A stretch of DNA of 64,000 bases from Porphyromonas loveana (GCF_003096695.1 NZ_QEKY01000009.1:30426-94425); one strand, 5' to 3'; shown: positions 26,350-37,630, counted from the first letter of the stretch. Numbers and translations: made by a program. Notes: generated by a model from the letters alone, not told the origin.

Positions 26350-27738
26350 TTACAAATCCCGTAGCAACGTATCTGCCGGTGGCAGGAAATGGCCGCTGCG
26401 CGTTGCTTCCGTCAGTTTCCATTGGGAGAAGAATTGCGCTGCCCGATCGACCTTGAACGACTCGCTGCCGCACCGGTCAATCTTGTCCAATACCAAGCCT
26501 ACGGTCAATTTGTCGGGATCCATCGCCGGACTGAAGTACTCGATCTTTGTATCCGGAGCATAATTTACCTCCATCACCACGCCCACGCTCTGAAGCCGGT
26601 GGACGGCATCGGCGACGAGGCGTATCGGGGCTTTGCTCTCCATCGCCAAAGAGTCGATGGTGCGCGGCTTACGTTCGTCGGACACAAACCGCTTGACAAT
26701 GAGGGAAGCCACCACTATGGTAATAAAGTCCATATAGCGGCGCGATACTTTGGAGGTGTCTTTCTCGAAAGCAAACTTGCGGACGTTCTGGATCGAGAAG
26801 CTCAGCTGCGCCCCGAAGAGAATGATCGTCCACGAGAGCTGGATCCACAGCAACAACAACGGCACTACAGCAAAACTACCATAGATGGCGTTATACTTGG
26901 ATATCCAAAGGATTCCACTCATATAGAGCGCTTGGAAAATCTGGAAGACGATACCCGAGAGCGTGCCCGCTATGAACGCCGGCAGGAAGTGCACCCGCAC
27001 GGTCGGCAGCGCCATATACATACCCGTAAACAGCAAGACGATCGTGACATACGGTACCAGATTGAGGATCAGACTCAGGATGGGACCGAAGAAGATGTAT
27101 TCGCTGAAGTAAGTTCCCTGCACGGTGGTCATCATCAACGTCAGACCACTCGATGCTATCATGAAAACAGGCATCAGAAAGAAAGCCCCCGTATAATCGA
27201 TGATCCTGCGCTTCCAAGGGCGCCTCTTCTGCGTCTGCCAGATGCTCACGAAAGTATCTTCTACATCAGCGATCAGGGCGAAGACAGTATACAGCAACAC
27301 AATAAGTCCGACACCAACAAAAAGACCTCCCTGCACCTGCATGAGATAGTTCTCCACATAGCCGAAGGCTTGATCGAACTCCGCCTGATGGCTCGGCAGG
27401 TATTCCTTGAGCCAGTCACGCACATACTGCTGCAATCCGAATCCTTTGGCGATACCGATCAGTACAGCCAACATCGGCACGATCGAAATAACCGTGCGGT
27501 AAGTCAGTGCGGAGGCTTTCGTCGCCAGATCATTCTGGTCGAAATAACGAACGGACAGAAAAACCGACTTCATGGCATTGATCGTCACCCACCGGGGACC
27601 CGATACATCTTCGTCCGTGAGGCGCCACATATCGTTTGTGACGAAACGAATCATCCGATGGACCTTGATGCTCCACACCTGCCAGAAACCTCTGTCGTTG
27701 TTCCTCTTCTTCCCGTTCTTGTCGATGCTTTCTTTCAT
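26350..27738 (-). CDS. YihY/BrkB family membrane protein
   Basis: A 462-residue protein with a charged N-terminus, about six membrane helices between residues 70 and 320, and a soluble C-terminal domain of about 120 residues resembling a winged helix (PIRLVADAVHRLQSVGVVMEV). The family was once misnamed ribonuclease BN; its transport or envelope role remains unclear. I chose the ATG at 27738 (MKESIDKNGKKRNNDRGFW) because the longer frame would overlap the RNase P RNA terminator. The segment LTYRTVISIVPMLAVLIGIAKGFG is the best-conserved family block. Confidence 0.86.
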   Translation of the reverse strand: MKESIDKNGKKRNNDRGFWQVWSIKVHRMIRFVTNDMWRLTDEDVSGPRWVTINAMKSVFLSVRYFDQNDLATKASALTYRTVISIVPMLAVLIGIAKGFGLQQYVRDWLKEYLPSHQAEFDQAFGYVENYLMQVQGGLFVGVGLIVLLYTVFALIADVEDTFVSIWQTQKRRPWKRRIIDYTGAFFLMPVFMIASSGLTLMMTTVQGTYFSEYIFFGPILSLILNLVPYVTIVLLFTGMYMALPTVRVHFLPAFIAGTLSGIVFQIFQALYMSGILWISKYNAIYGSFAVVPLLLLWIQLSWTIILFGAQLSFSIQNVRKFAFEKDTSKVSRRYMDFITIVVASLIVKRFVSDERKPRTIDSLAMESKAPIRLVADAVHRLQSVGVVMEVNYAPDTKIEYFSPAMDPDKLTVGLVLDKIDRCGSESFKVDRAAQFFSQWKLTEATRSGHFLPPADTLLRDL

Positions 27739-27768
27739 AAACGATCGCTTTATTGCGTTAGGGGATGT

Positions 27769-27804
27769 AAAAAAAAGCTGCCCGCGGATTTCCCACAGAG
27801 CAGC
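27769..27804 (-). terminator. Terminator of RNase P RNA
   Basis: On the minus strand GCTGC...GCAGC closes a GC-rich hairpin (27777-27804) followed directly by eight T residues. It lies 11 bases past the P1 arm of rnpB. Confidence 0.8.
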
Positions 27805-27815
27805 AAACAAAAGAA

Positions 27816-28198
27816 AAGCAGCAGATCTATAAGCCGGGTTCTGTACTCACCTCCACACGTGGACGGAGCGTCTGTCATTTATCTTGGCTGTGCGTCACCG
27901 CAAAAGCTCCAGCGATCTACCCCCCGGCATCGGGCGAGCCACCCTACTGCGCCGGTGTACATGATCTTACAACCCGTCAGTCGTACGGCATGCAACGTCA
28001 CCGTTGCATCCGGTAGTCTCTTACGCTACCTTCTCACCCTTACCCCCGTCCGCAGCCGAAGCGCGGTCAGCGGCGGTTATTTTCTTCTACGTATCTCTAC
28101 CCTCGCGGATAGCTTCCCGTTAGGAAGGACGGTGCTCTGCGTTGCCCGGACGTTCCTCCCGCTCCTCGCAGAGCGAGCGACAGACCGATCTGCTGCTT
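27816..28198 (-). ncRNA. rnpB: RNase P RNA
   Basis: Catalytic RNA that trims tRNA 5' leaders. Read on the minus strand, the 5' arm AAGCAGCAGATC pairs over 12 bases with the 3' arm GATCTGCTGCTT (helix P1). The universally conserved GAGGAACGTCCGGGC lies shortly after the 5' arm, and ACAGAACCCGGCTTAT shortly before the 3' arm; GCGATCTACCCCC on the plus strand reflects the conserved GGGGGTAGATCGC region. The length of about 380 bases fits a bacterial type A-like molecule. The exact ends are set by P1 and could shift by a few bases. Confidence 0.95.
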
Positions 28199-28229
28199 GT
28201 TCCCTTTTGCTTCTCCTTATTTCTTTCTA

Positions 28230-29348
28230 TTAGCGATGATTCACCTCGACAACCTTCGTGGGGTCGAGATGCTCGTTGCGATAGTCCACCTGCTCGATGA
28301 CCCGAGCGGCCAGTTCGCGGAAAGCGATGCCCGTCATCGAATCTTCACGCACGGCGGACGGGATACCTTCGTCTCCGCTCTCGCAAATACTCTGTACCAA
28401 TGGAATCTGACCCAACAAAGGAATATGGAGCTCCTCTGCCAGATTCTTGCCTCCATCACGTCCAAAGATATAGTATTTATTCTGAGGAAGTTCTGCCGGC
28501 GTAAACCAAGACATGTTCTCCACCAAGCCGAGGATGGGTACATTGATCTTGTCTCCCACGAACATGCTGATACCCTTACGTGCATCGGCCAACGCCACTT
28601 CCTGCGGTGTCGTTACGACTACAGCACCCGTAATGGCCAACGTCTGCACCAATGTCAAATGAATATCGCTCGTTCCCGGTGGCATATCGATGAGGAAATA
28701 ATCCAGCTCGCCCCAATGGGCATCGCGGATCAGCTGCGTCAGCGCATTCCCCGCCATGCTTCCGCGCCAGAGGACTGCGTCGTTAGGGTCCACAAAGAAA
28801 CCGATGGAGAGAATCTTCACCCCCATCACCTCCTCCGGAACGATGAGCTCGCGCCCGTCGATCTCTTCCAACACCGGACGCGCCTCTTCGCAATGGAACA
28901 TCTTGGGCATGGACGGACCGAATATATCCGCATCCAACAAGCCCACGCGATAGCCGGCCTTCGCCAACGACACGGCCAGATTGGCAGTCACCGTACTCTT
29001 ACCTACGCCTCCCTTACCGGAGAAGACGGCGATGATGTTCTTCACACCGGGTAGGAGTTTGGCCGGAGCAGCAGGTATCGCCTGCTTGCTCTTGACCGAG
29101 ATATTACCCTTGATATCCACATCCTCACTGATGTAGGTGAGGATGGCCGACTCGGCCGCCTTGACCACCGATTTGATAAAGGGGTCGTTTGCTTTATCGA
29201 ATATCAGGGAGAATGACACCTTGTTGCCGTCTATCCTGATGTCGTCCTCCACCATTCCGGCGGAGACCAAGTCTTTACCTGTACCGGGATAGCGCACCTT
29301 GCTCAGGACGTCGAGGATGAGCTTCGGGTATAATGTTACGTATGCCAT
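28230..29348 (-). CDS. Mrp/ApbC-family P-loop ATPase
   Basis: A 372-residue cytosolic protein involved in iron-sulfur cluster carriage. The N-terminal MIP18/DUF59-like domain (about 5-85) precedes the deviant Walker A SGKGGVGKST at 110-119, then GLLDADIFGPSMPKMF and the DMPPGTSD switch. The usual CPxC cluster-bridging motif after ENMS is missing: the sequence reads VENMSWFTPAELPQNKYYIFG. I recall this variant as common in Bacteroidota, so cluster handling may differ or use another ligand. It sits between trmB (12 bases upstream) and rnpB. Confidence 0.9.
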   Translation of the reverse strand: MAYVTLYPKLILDVLSKVRYPGTGKDLVSAGMVEDDIRIDGNKVSFSLIFDKANDPFIKSVVKAAESAILTYISEDVDIKGNISVKSKQAIPAAPAKLLPGVKNIIAVFSGKGGVGKSTVTANLAVSLAKAGYRVGLLDADIFGPSMPKMFHCEEARPVLEEIDGRELIVPEEVMGVKILSIGFFVDPNDAVLWRGSMAGNALTQLIRDAHWGELDYFLIDMPPGTSDIHLTLVQTLAITGAVVVTTPQEVALADARKGISMFVGDKINVPILGLVENMSWFTPAELPQNKYYIFGRDGGKNLAEELHIPLLGQIPLVQSICESGDEGIPSAVREDSMTGIAFRELAARVIEQVDYRNEHLDPTKVVEVNHR

Positions 29349-29360
29349 GATGATTGTTTT

Positions 29361-30125
29361 TTATTCGGATGGGGCGGCTCCGCTGTGTCGGGACCGATTG
29401 TAGCTGCGATAGCTGTCCGGCTCGATCTCAATATCCGGCTCTTGGTAGCCTCCCTGCGGTTCGCAAGGATCGAAGCTGATGTACTTGATCGTCAGCCCCC
29501 GCTCCAACCATTGTTGTTCGTAATAGGTTTTGATACCGAGTATTTCGTTCTCTACCCCATTGCCATAGAGGTCAGCGGTTATCTCATGCACGGGAAGTGC
29601 ATTCAGCTCCACCAAGGCTTTTGTATAGGTGTAGAGGAATGGGCTGTCTGTTTTGAGATGGATGCGCCCGCCCGGGCTGAGCACGCGGTTGTACAATGAG
29701 AGAAAGCGCGAACCCGTCAGGCGTTTGCTCACCTTCTTCATCTGCGGATCGGGAAAAGTGATCCAGATCTCGGCCACCTCTCCCTCGCTGAAGAAACGAT
29801 CCAGCAGCTCAATGTCGGTACGCAAGAAAGCTACATTGCTCATGCCTGTCTCGTGCGACTCCTTGGCACCTGCCCACATGCGGGCTCCTTTGATGTCGAT
29901 GCCGATGAAGTTCTTCTCCGGAAAGCGCTTGCCCAACCCCACCGTGTATTCTCCCCTGCCGCAACCTAATTCGATCACGATCGGCCGATCGTTGCGGAAG
30001 AAGTCCGCATGCCAGCGCCCCCGCAAAGGGAAGCCTCCGGCCGATTGTAAGACGGCAAAAGGATATTGGAAGACGTGTGGCAACGTCTCCATCTCGGCAA
30101 ACTTCGCCAACTTATTCTTGCCCAT
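29361..30125 (-). CDS. trmB: tRNA (guanine-N7-)-methyltransferase
   Basis: SAM-dependent enzyme that makes m7G46 in tRNA variable loops. The 254-residue protein has the SAM-binding [15 protein letters not shown] at about 51-65, the acidic [13 protein letters not shown] at about 72-84, and the TrmB block [17 protein letters not shown] near 120-136. An N-terminal extension of about 40 residues and a C-terminal tail rich in Pro/Glu/Ser (about 225-254) go beyond the minimal family. It lies 12 bases before the Mrp gene on the same strand, 9 bases after the small acidic protein. Confidence 0.93.
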   Translation of the reverse strand: MGKNKLAKFAEMETLPHVFQYPFAVLQSAGGFPLRGRWHADFFRNDRPIVIELGCGRGEYTVGLGKRFPEKNFIGIDIKGARMWAGAKESHETGMSNVAFLRTDIELLDRFFSEGEVAEIWITFPDPQMKKVSKRLTGSRFLSLYNRVLSPGGRIHLKTDSPFLYTYTKALVELNALPVHEITADLYGNGVENEILGIKTYYEQQWLERGLTIKYISFDPCEPQGGYQEPDIEIEPDSYRSYNRSRHSGAAPSE

Positions 30126-30134
30126 GCTGCAGGA

Positions 30135-30461
30135 TCAGTCCTCGAAGAGATTGATGCTCTCGCAGTATTCCAGCTCGCCTTGTACGACAAAGCGGATTTC
30201 CTCCGGAGTGAAGAGTCCCACCTCATCTCGCTTGGCATTTTGGACTACATATTCCACCAACTCGTCTTCGTCCACTTCTACCACCTCATCGCTGTCCTCG
30301 GCCATGTCCATATAGCCGCGACTTTCGTAGAAGTCATAGATCAGATCGACGATATAGACGATGTCGTCATCGCTCAACTTCTCTTTCAATTCCTGCGGAA
30401 TGTAGTTGCGCACATATGCTACCGAAGCAGCGTCGTCGTATAGTTGGATATCTTCTTGCAT
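30135..30461 (-). CDS. Small acidic conserved protein
   Basis: With the ATG at 30461 the product has 108 residues (MQEDIQLYDDAASVAYVRNYIPQ), strongly acidic (DSDEVVEVDEDELVEYV) and helical, with no signal or membrane segment. I do not recognise a named function. A longer frame to 30521 would start in sequence resembling the neighbouring repeat element, so the shorter start is preferred. Its nine-base gap to trmB suggests a shared transcript: small protein, trmB, mrp. Confidence 0.75.
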   Translation of the reverse strand: MQEDIQLYDDAASVAYVRNYIPQELKEKLSDDDIVYIVDLIYDFYESRGYMDMAEDSDEVVEVDEDELVEYVVQNAKRDEVGLFTPEEIRFVVQGELEYCESINLFED

Positions 30462-30481
30462 TGTTTTTTCATTTTTGTATG

Positions 30482-30503
30482 GTTGCGTTAGAAAGGGCGA
30501 ACT
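30482..30503. repeat. Solo terminal-repeat-like fragment
   Basis: GTTGCGTTAGAAAGGGCGAACT resembles the end of the adjacent inverted-repeat element (its right end, read on the other strand, contains CATAAAGGGCGAACTG). It may be a remnant of a second insertion. Confidence 0.4.
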
Positions 30504-30532
30504 ACAACTTTGTTTTTTCATCCTTTTCTAAT

Positions 30533-30660
30533 AGCTGTGTCAGAAAGGGATACAGTCTGGGCGCTGAGAGCGAGGGGGAGGGAGTATACTAAAGTATATG
30601 ACCGAACCCGAATCTCGATAGCAACGCAACAGTTCGCCCTTTATGCTTTATGACACAACT
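30533..30660 (+). mobile_element. MITE-like inverted-repeat element, copy A
   Basis: A 128-base element with imperfect terminal inverted repeats, AG(C/T)TGTGTCA(G/T)AAAG at both ends. It is non-coding and contains GAGGGGGAG, AGTATACT and CCGAATCTCGAT. It matches copy B (50812-50934) along most of its length in inverted orientation. It ends three bases from the proS stop codon. I see no clear target-site duplication. Confidence 0.8.
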
Positions 30661-30663
30661 AAC

Positions 30664-32145
30664 TTAATAGGCTCGCGCGAACAACACCCTTTGTACCGAC
30701 GGCTTGCCCGTCACCATACAAACGCCGGGAGTCGTATCACCTGCGAGAGGAATGCAGCGGATGGTCGCCTTGGTTTCAGCTTTGATTCGCTCCTCGGTTT
30801 CGGGCGTTCCGTCCCAGTGAGCCAGAATGAATCCACCCTCCTCTATCTTCTCCTTGAATTCTTCGTACGTGTCCACCGTGATCGTATGCTCTTGACGATA
30901 ATTCAGCGCCTTCCGGAAGATATTTTTCTGGATGTCGTCCAACAGATCGGCCACCGTATTCTCTATATTGTCAAGAGAGAGGGTCTCCTTCGTCAGTGTA
31001 TCGCGACGAGCCACCTCGACGGTATTGTTCTCCAGATCACGAGCACCCATGGCCAAACGTACAGGTACGCCCTTGAGTTCGTACTCGGCAAACTTCCATC
31101 CCGGCTTCTTGTTGTCGCTATTGTCGTACTTGACCGAAATGCCCTTGGCGCGAAGTGCGGCGATGATCTGCTGAGCCTTCTCGTCGATCTGAGCCAACTG
31201 CTCTTCGTTTCGATAGATCGGTACAATTACCACTTGGAAAGGAGCCAACTTCGGAGGCAGCACCAATCCATTATCGTCTGAGTGTGTCATGATGAGAGCA
31301 CCCATCAGACGAGTAGAAACGCCCCACGATGTCGCCCACACGTAGTCACGATTGCCGTCCTTGTCGGCAAAGGTCACGTTGAAAGCCTTGGCGAAGTTCT
31401 GTCCGAGGAAGTGCGACGTACCGCTCTGCAGCGCCTTGCCGTCCTGCATCAGCGCTTCGATGGTATAGGTGTCCACAGCTCCGGCAAATCGCTCATTGGC
31501 AGACTTCACCCCGCGCACCACAGGCATGGCCATATATTCCTCCGCAAAGGTGGCATATACGTCCAGCATGCGACGAGCTTCCTCTTCGGCCTCGTCCTTG
31601 GTGGCATGCGCAGTATGACCTTCCTGCCAGAGAAATTCGGCCGTACGCAGGAATAGACGCGTGCGCATCTCCCAGCGCACCACATTGGCCCATTGATTAC
31701 AGAGGATGGGGAGGTCGCGGTGGCTTTGGATCCAGTTCTTATAAGTATTCCAGATGATCGTCTCCGACGTCGGTCGCACGATCAGTTCTTCTTCGAGCTT
31801 GGCCTGCGGATCCACGACCACCCCGTCGCCGTCAGGATTAGCTTTGAGACGATAGTGCGTCACGACGGCACATTCTTTTGCGAAGCCCTCCACGTGGTCA
31901 GCTTCGCGACTGAGAAAACTCTTAGGGATAAAAAGCGGGAAGTATGCATTCATGTGACCGGTTTCCTTGAACATATCGTCCAACTGTCGTTGCATCTTCT
32001 CCCATATTGCATAGCCATAGGGCTTGATAACCATACAGCCGCGCACAGCGGAATTCTCAGCCAAGTCGGCTTTGATCACCAAGTCTTGATACCACTGCGT
32101 ATAGCTTTCGCTACGCGGTGTCAGCTCTTTCAGTTCTTTTGCCAT
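30664..32145 (-). CDS. proS: Prolyl-tRNA synthetase, archaeal/eukaryal-type (class II)
   Basis: Charges tRNA-Pro. The 493-residue protein lacks the roughly 180-residue editing insertion of the E. coli enzyme. Class II landmarks: [20 protein letters not shown] near 77-96, the motif 2 region [25 protein letters not shown] near 147-171, and the anticodon-binding domain from about 285. It ends FARAY; a C-terminal Tyr is typical of the short type 3 ProRS that carries a zinc-binding-like tail domain. The start [13 protein letters not shown] is preceded by a -7 box. Repeat element A follows its stop codon. Confidence 0.95.
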   Translation of the reverse strand: MAKELKELTPRSESYTQWYQDLVIKADLAENSAVRGCMVIKPYGYAIWEKMQRQLDDMFKETGHMNAYFPLFIPKSFLSREADHVEGFAKECAVVTHYRLKANPDGDGVVVDPQAKLEEELIVRPTSETIIWNTYKNWIQSHRDLPILCNQWANVVRWEMRTRLFLRTAEFLWQEGHTAHATKDEAEEEARRMLDVYATFAEEYMAMPVVRGVKSANERFAGAVDTYTIEALMQDGKALQSGTSHFLGQNFAKAFNVTFADKDGNRDYVWATSWGVSTRLMGALIMTHSDDNGLVLPPKLAPFQVVIVPIYRNEEQLAQIDEKAQQIIAALRAKGISVKYDNSDNKKPGWKFAEYELKGVPVRLAMGARDLENNTVEVARRDTLTKETLSLDNIENTVADLLDDIQKNIFRKALNYRQEHTITVDTYEEFKEKIEEGGFILAHWDGTPETEERIKAETKATIRCIPLAGDTTPGVCMVTGKPSVQRVLFARAY

Positions 32146-32195
32146 TTGATGATTATAGTGTGTCTTAGTCCTTATTCCGGAATGTTACAATGTCG

Positions 32196-32203
32196 CAAAG
32201 GTA
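32196..32203 (-). promoter_or_regulatory. Possible -7 box (TACCTTTG) for proS
   Basis: Exact TAnnTTTG match about 51 bases upstream of the proS ATG; no TTTG at -33. Confidence 0.45.
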
Positions 32204-32597
32204 GTAATAACGCGCCAAAAACCCCTTGCAAAAGCTGCGGATGCCAGGGCTCACTTGAAATTTTATAGATAGTCCATATTGATAATGTCGGTAGGCTGTT
32301 TCGTGGCATTGATCTTTTCTATAGCAGCGAGTATAAACTTCCCATAAACTATACAACAAAAAAGAGCTAGATTTGAGCATTGAGGTATCAATCATTGTCA
32401 CATTCAGAGGGAAAGAAATATGGTATAGTAATAGCGGCATAAGAAGAACCAATCACTATGTAAAGAAAAAGAAAATGAAATGAGCTCACTGAATTATCGG
32501 CAAGTTGTCAAAGCTTAACATAGGGCTCAAAAACGAGTTTTCGAAACCTCAAGTGTAAACAATGAGTCTATCCAGTCTCCGGCAGATGAAAAACTCT
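32204..32597. other. Gene-free spacer
   Basis: No gene is seen. A minus-strand frame of about 95 codons here has no start context or family resemblance and looks like chance or very old decayed coding sequence. Confidence 0.4.
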
Positions 32598-32820
32598 CGA
32601 CAAAGAGTCAAAAAATCGTTTTTTCAGTCGTCACGCGTCGACAAAGAGCCGAAAAATGATTTTTTGTGCAAAAAATCGTCGACAAAGAGCCGAAAAATCG
32701 TTTTTTGAGTCTTTGTCGTCGGTTTTTTGGTTGAAAAACGATTTTTCTGCGTTTTGTTCGCAGTTTTTCAACAGAAAAATGCTTTTTCTGCTCTTTGTTC
32801 ATCAACGGCGCTGTTTCCAA
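32598..32820. repeat. Repeats with a 41-bp period and AT-rich stem-loops
   Basis: CGACAAAGAG begins at 32598, 32639 and 32680, exactly 41 bases apart, each followed by (G/T)C(A/G)AAAAA and a T run able to fold on itself. The block then reverses: CTTTGTCGTCGG at about 32711, then GAAAAACGATTTTTCTGCG and AACAGAAAAATGCTTTTTCTG hairpins. No coding capacity is seen. Confidence 0.75.
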
Positions 32821-32879
32821 CCCTTTTCGAGGCTTTCGGCCATAGACGACAAGCAGAAAATGTGCACAGCAAGCAAAAG

Positions 32880-32911
32880 ATTGGCTATTTGGGAAAAACG
32901 AACTAAATTTG
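32880..32911 (+). promoter_or_regulatory. Promoter for guaB-miaA (ATTG-N20-TAAATTTG)
   Basis: ATTG at 32880-32883 (3/4 match to TTTG), a 20-base spacer, and -7 TAAATTTG at 32904-32911. The predicted transcript starts about 35 bases before the guaB ATG. Confidence 0.6.
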
Positions 32912-32951
32912 GCCGGAAATTTCAGAGTTTCAATACAAACACTACTCAGAC

Positions 32952-34448
32952 ATGGCAGTCTTCATCAATGAAGTTTCCAGAACGTTCGGCGAATACCTGC
33001 TTATTCCCGGCCTTACGACAGCGCAATGCTCTCCTCAGAACATCTCGCTACAGACTCCGCTCGTCAAGCACAAACGAGGCGAAGATCCCCGCATCAGACT
33101 GAATATCCCCTTTGTTTCTGCCATCATGCAATCCGTGTCCAATGACACCTTGGCCATCGAGCTGGCACGCAATGGCGGACTCTCGTTCATCTTCGGATCG
33201 CAGAGCATCGAGAGTCAGGCCGAGATGGTGCGTCGCGTAAAGAAGTTCAAAGCAGGCTTTGTCACCAGCGACTCCAACCTCCGACCGGACAATACACTGG
33301 CGGATGTGCTCGCCCTTGTGAAGAGAACCGGCCATAATAATATAGGTATCACCCACGACGGCACGCCCAACGGTCGCCTCATGGGCATTGTGACCAGCAG
33401 AGACTATCGCGTGAGCACGGACTCTCCGTCACGCTTGGTGCAGGAGTTCATGACGCCTTTCGAGCGTCTGACAGTGGGCAAAGTCGGCATCACGCTGAGC
33501 GAGGCCAACGACATCATCTGGAACAATAAGCTCAACACCCTGCCGATCATCGACGAAAACCAGCATCTTCAGTACTTCGTCTTCCGCAAGGACTATGACA
33601 GCCATAAGAACAATCCGCTCGAACTCTCGAACTATACCAATAAGACCCTTCTGGTCGGAGCCGGCATCAACACGCGCGACTATGCCGAGCGCGTCCCGGC
33701 ACTGGTAGAAGCCGGCGTGGACGTTATCTGCATTGACTCATCAGACGGCTATTCCGAGTGGCAGGGCAATACGATCCGCTGGATCAAAGAGCACTACGGC
33801 GACACGCTGCCCGTAGGAGCCGGTAATGTAGTGGACCAAGAAGGCTTCAACTATCTCGCCGATGCGGGAGCCGACTTCATCAAGGTCGGCATCGGTGGCG
33901 GTTCGATCTGTATCACCCGCGAACAGAAAGGTATCGGACGCGGCCAGGCAACAGCTGTCATAGATGTGGCCAAGGCACGTGACGAATACTACAAACGCAC
34001 AGGTTCCTACATCCCCATCTGTAGTGACGGCGGTTTGGTACACGACTATCACATGGTGTTGGCACTGGCTATGGGGGCGGACTTCTTGATGATGGGACGC
34101 TACTTCGCCCGTTTCGACGAGTCGCCCACACGCAAGATGAAAATCGGCAACAACATCGTGAAAGAATACTGGGGCGAAGGCTCCAACCGCGCCCAAAACT
34201 GGCAGCGCTACGACAGTGGCGGCAGCGAGAGTCTGAAGTTCGAAGAAGGTGTGGACAGCTATGTGCCCTATGCCGGTAAGATGAAAGACAACCTGACGAC
34301 GACGCTCGGCAAGATCAAGGCGACGATGAGCAGCTGTGGTGTGGTCACCATCCCCGAGCTACAACAGAAAGCCAAGATCACTCTCGTGAGCAGCACCAGT
34401 ATCGTAGAAGGCGGTGCACACGACGTCATCCTCAAAGATCGCGGATGA
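32952..34448 (+). CDS. guaB: IMP dehydrogenase
   Basis: Oxidises IMP to XMP, the committed step of guanine nucleotide synthesis. The 498-residue protein has an N-terminal barrel section, paired CBS domains (about 105-215; [22 protein letters not shown]) and the catalytic loop [22 protein letters not shown] with Cys320. The loop context ([10 protein letters not shown] rather than GPGSICTTR) places it with an atypical IMPDH branch that I recall from Bacteroidota and trypanosomatids. The C-terminal flap region contains [13 protein letters not shown]. It overlaps miaA by four bases. Confidence 0.94.
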   Translation: MAVFINEVSRTFGEYLLIPGLTTAQCSPQNISLQTPLVKHKRGEDPRIRLNIPFVSAIMQSVSNDTLAIELARNGGLSFIFGSQSIESQAEMVRRVKKFKAGFVTSDSNLRPDNTLADVLALVKRTGHNNIGITHDGTPNGRLMGIVTSRDYRVSTDSPSRLVQEFMTPFERLTVGKVGITLSEANDIIWNNKLNTLPIIDENQHLQYFVFRKDYDSHKNNPLELSNYTNKTLLVGAGINTRDYAERVPALVEAGVDVICIDSSDGYSEWQGNTIRWIKEHYGDTLPVGAGNVVDQEGFNYLADAGADFIKVGIGGGSICITREQKGIGRGQATAVIDVAKARDEYYKRTGSYIPICSDGGLVHDYHMVLALAMGADFLMMGRYFARFDESPTRKMKIGNNIVKEYWGEGSNRAQNWQRYDSGGSESLKFEEGVDSYVPYAGKMKDNLTTTLGKIKATMSSCGVVTIPELQQKAKITLVSSTSIVEGGAHDVILKDRG

Positions 34449-35365
34449 TCACCATCCTCGGGCCCACGGCTTGTGGCAAAACGCGTCTGGCAGTTAGCCT
34501 CGCACTCCGCTTAGGCACCGAGATTATCAGCGCCGATTCGCGGCAGATCTACTGCGGCATGGACATAGGCACAGGCAAAGACCTGGCCGATTATCAGGTG
34601 GGAGGAATAACGATTCCTTACCACCTGATTGATATCAGACCAGCCGGTGACAAATACAATCTCTTCGCCTATCAGCACGACTTCCACCGTGCCTACGAGG
34701 ACATCACTCGCCGCGGCATGGAGCCTGTGCTCTGTGGCGGTACGGGTATGTATATTGAGGCGGTGCTCAAAGGCTACCACCTCCCCGACGTCCCCCCCAA
34801 TCCATCGCTTCGCGCTTCCCAACAAGGCAAGACCCTCGCAGAGCTGACGACGATCTTGGCCGGCTATGGTCCTCTCCACAATAAGACCGATGTGGACTCG
34901 GCTCAGCGCGCCATACGTGCGATAGAAATAGCGGACTTCATCAGCCGACAACCTGCCGAGCAAACCGAGTTTGCACCGATCGACAGCTTGATAATCGGTC
35001 TCGACCTTGATCGCGACACCCGCAGACGGCGAATTACCGACAGACTGCATGCCCGTCTGCAAGAAGGCATGCTCGACGAGGTCAGAGGACTGCTTGACAG
35101 CGGCATCCCCGCCGAGGACCTTATCTATTATGGTCTCGAATACAAATACGTCACCCTCTATATTACGAGGCAGACGGACTACCAGACCATGTTCACCAGA
35201 CTCGAAACGGCCATTCATCAGTTTGCCAAGCGGCAGATGACTTGGTTCCGTGGCATGGAGCGTCGCGGCTTCCGCATCCATTGGATCAACGCCCTACTCC
35301 CCGTCGAAGAACAATGCGAGACGGCGCTCAGCCTCTATGCCGACTATGGGGGAGGTCATCAGTAG
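34445..35365 (+). CDS. miaA: tRNA dimethylallyltransferase
   Basis: Adds an isopentenyl group to A37 of tRNAs reading UNN codons. The 306-residue protein has the P-loop GPTACGKT (6-13), the [15 protein letters not shown] block (about 31-45) and the [14 protein letters not shown] segment near 98-111. The ATG overlaps the guaB stop codon (ATGA), so translation is coupled. Family length is about 300, so it is complete. Confidence 0.95.
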   Translation: MITILGPTACGKTRLAVSLALRLGTEIISADSRQIYCGMDIGTGKDLADYQVGGITIPYHLIDIRPAGDKYNLFAYQHDFHRAYEDITRRGMEPVLCGGTGMYIEAVLKGYHLPDVPPNPSLRASQQGKTLAELTTILAGYGPLHNKTDVDSAQRAIRAIEIADFISRQPAEQTEFAPIDSLIIGLDLDRDTRRRRITDRLHARLQEGMLDEVRGLLDSGIPAEDLIYYGLEYKYVTLYITRQTDYQTMFTRLETAIHQFAKRQMTWFRGMERRGFRIHWINALLPVEEQCETALSLYADYGGGHQ

Positions 35366-35418
35366 TCCGCGACACAACTGTCTTTATTTCCTGCCATTTT
35401 CGGCTTTCACGCTCGGCT

Positions 35419-35450
35419 TTTCTGTCATAATGACAGCGAAGGCAGCTTTG
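35419..35450 (+). promoter_or_regulatory. Candidate groES promoter with an embedded palindrome
   Basis: TTTC (35419-35422), a 20-base spacer and CAGCTTTG (35443-35450) approximate the Bacteroidota promoter, each box one base off consensus. The 15-base perfect palindrome CTGTCATAATGACAG (35422-35436) lies inside the spacer, where a repressor would block polymerase. It is not the CIRCE element (TTAGCACTC-N9-GAGTGCTAA), which I do not find here. The predicted leader to the groES ATG is about 119 bases. Confidence 0.5.
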
Positions 35451-35488
35451 TCTAATGCTATTCAGTCAGAAAACACACATTGGTACAC

Positions 35489-35533
35489 CTATTGCCAATA
35501 GTATTACGGATGTTGCAAAAGGGACATCCTTTT
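35489..35533 (+). promoter_or_regulatory. Palindromes in the groES leader
   Basis: CTATTGCCAATAG (35489-35501) is a perfect 6-1-6 palindrome. AAAAGG-GACAT-CCTTTT (35517-35533) is a small hairpin about 45 bases before the groES ATG. They may be RNA structure or protein sites; role unknown. Confidence 0.45.
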
Positions 35534-35575
35534 ATAAAGAAGAAACGTAACTAACAATATCAAACAACAGAAGCA

Positions 35576-35845
35576 ATGAACATCAAACCATTGGCAGACC
35601 GCGTTCTCGTGAAGCCGGCTGCAGCAGAAGAAAAAACAGTGAGTGGTATCATCATCCCCGATTCGGCCAAGGAAAAGCCTCTCAAGGGTGAAGTGATAGC
35701 CATAGGGAACGGTACCAAGGACGAAGAGATGGTACTCAAAGCAGGCGACACAGTCCTCTACGGCAAGTATGCCGGCACAGAATTGGAGCTGGAAGGCGAG
35801 AAGTATATCATCATGCGCCAAAACGATGTATTGGCCATCATCTAA
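35576..35845 (+). CDS. groES: Co-chaperonin GroES (Hsp10)
   Basis: The 89-residue lid of the chaperonin: [35 protein letters not shown] contains the mobile loop (about 17-35), followed by the [26 protein letters not shown] core. It is slightly shorter than E. coli GroES (97). It is upstream of groEL by 39 bases in the conserved order; the two form one operon. Confidence 0.97.
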   Translation: MNIKPLADRVLVKPAAAEEKTVSGIIIPDSAKEKPLKGEVIAIGNGTKDEEMVLKAGDTVLYGKYAGTELELEGEKYIIMRQNDVLAII

Positions 35846-37522
<1,677 letters not shown>

Positions 37523-37578
37523 AAAGCATCCCGTCAATTCCCCTGACAGTATAAACGACCTTTACGGAGGTTTTCCAA

Positions 37579-37612
37579 GACCGTGTCATAATCCAGCATT
37601 ATGGCACGGTCT
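37579..37612 (+). terminator. Terminator of groES-groEL
   Basis: GACCGTGTCATAAT and ATTATGGCACGGTC form a 14-bp stem with one mismatch and a short loop, followed by TCTCTTTTG. It is about 57 bases past the groEL stop codon. Confidence 0.85.
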
Positions 37613-37630
37613 CTCTTTTGAAAGAGAAGT

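Noticed and set aside
26389..28233. 614-codon open frame antisense to the YihY gene and RNase P RNA
   Set aside because: It runs opposite to a well-supported gene and through rnpB, and its translation has no family features.
32165..32452. Small gene or transposase remnant on the minus strand
   Set aside because: No conserved motif, weak start context and overlap with the proS promoter; left as gene-free.
35366..35575. CIRCE operator before groES
   Set aside because: TTAGCACTC-N9-GAGTGCTAA is not present; the palindrome found has a different sequence.
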